Positions 63,900 to 64,000 of a stretch of 64,000 bases of DNA are shown one piece after another. This stretch comes from Falsiroseomonas algicola (GTDB lineage: Bacteria > Pseudomonadota > Alphaproteobacteria > Acetobacterales > Acetobacteraceae). Each line of letters begins with the position of its first letter. Within the stretch, counting starts at the first letter, position 1. The notes beneath the pieces were generated by a model that was given only the letters and a program-made list of their open reading frames with translations, had not been told where the DNA came from and searched no databases. Location: positions 526,632-590,631 of the forward strand of contig NZ_JAAIKB010000003.1 in assembly GCF_011040385.1 (NCBI RefSeq), read 5' to 3'. The translations under genes were made by a program, and so were the position numbers.

Positions 63900-64000
63900 G
63901 AGGCGGAGAGAAGCGACCTGCGCGGCACCGCCGCGCAGCGCGGCCCGCAACGGGCGATGTCCCTTGAGCCACCGGACGAGGCGGAGAGAAGCGACCTGCG
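63900..64000. repeat. 23-base direct repeat at the window edge
   Basis: GAGGCGGAGAGAAGCGACCTGCG occurs at 63900-63922 and again at 63978-64000, the last base of the window. The 55 bases between them contain a GC-rich stretch with CGCCGCGCAGCGCGGC. No coding frame is convincing. More copies may lie beyond the edge. Confidence 0.7.

Noticed and set aside
63900..64000. Start of a CRISPR array
   Set aside because: Only two repeats with a 55-base gap that is GC-rich and not spacer-like; no leader or cas gene in view.

Overview
The window is about 64 kb of gene-dense, very GC-rich DNA. Third codon positions are strongly G/C, so almost every gene casts long false reading frames on the other strand. 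The order tig-clpP-clpX-lon-HU, the two HWE-family histidine kinases, LpxB, SecDF, a Bug-type binding protein and a bacterial GPP34 protein point to a Gram-negative alphaproteobacterium. The best guess is an Acetobacteraceae (Roseomonas-like) chromosome; that is an inference from gene content, not a database match. I see no phage, insertion sequence, rRNA operon or CRISPR array.

Layout. (1) 1-2.7 kb: the end of an EamA transporter gene, a YtcJ-type amidohydrolase, and two tandem paralogues of a small DUF6968-like protein, the first broken by an in-frame amber codon. (2) 2.7-10.7 kb: a uptake-and-catabolism locus with a FAD amine oxidase divergent from a spermidine/putrescine-type ABC system (binding protein, ATPase, two permeases). 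A 2-hydroxyacid dehydrogenase, a class II aldolase-like protein and an amidinohydrolase are interleaved. (3) 10.9-13.1 kb: a membrane HWE histidine kinase with three PAS domains. (4) 13.1-25 kb: a peptide/opine-type ABC system (two permeases, two ATPases, one binding protein in the operon and a second one divergent), combined with two amidohydrolases, a SnoaL-like protein and an iron-dependent alcohol dehydrogenase. (5) 25-31 kb: an EAL protein with a degenerate receiver domain, a Bug-type binding protein overlapping secF, secD, and a Gfo/Idh/MocA oxidoreductase. (6) 31-36.7 kb: an ArsR-type regulator, a soluble GAF-PAS-HWE kinase, lpxB, a nitrilase-family protein, a GNAT enzyme and a SemiSWEET transporter. 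(7) 36.7-38 kb: a STAS protein beside a GPP34 protein. (8) 38-40 kb: a likely zinc-limitation module in which a COG0523 GTPase and hisI diverge from a zur-like gene across a palindrome. (9) 40-44 kb: a winged-helix regulator and a tightly overlapped metC-sseA-alaX-nudix operon. (10) 44-56 kb: an EamA transporter, a sulfotransferase-TPR protein, a GNAT enzyme, an orphan ParA, a secreted Pro-rich protein, the NAD(P)HX repair enzyme, malonyl-CoA decarboxylase, an MFS transporter, and an AceE/transketolase-like enzyme overlapping a methyltransferase gene. (11) 56.4-64 kb: tRNA-Leu, the protein quality-control block tig-clpP-clpX-lon, HU, tRNA-Val, and a hairpin plus a direct repeat at the window edge.

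The most coherent candidate system is the zur/hisI/COG0523 module. Three zinc-linked proteins (regulator, zinc-dependent enzyme, His-rich metallochaperone-like GTPase) share one AT-rich intergenic region with a perfect 6-5-6 palindrome. That palindrome almost touches the hisI start codon, so hisI may be translated from a leaderless transcript. Other points of interest are the GPP34-STAS pair, the overlapped sulfur/tRNA-editing operon, the transporter loci interleaved with catabolic enzymes, and the stop-interrupted tandem paralogue.
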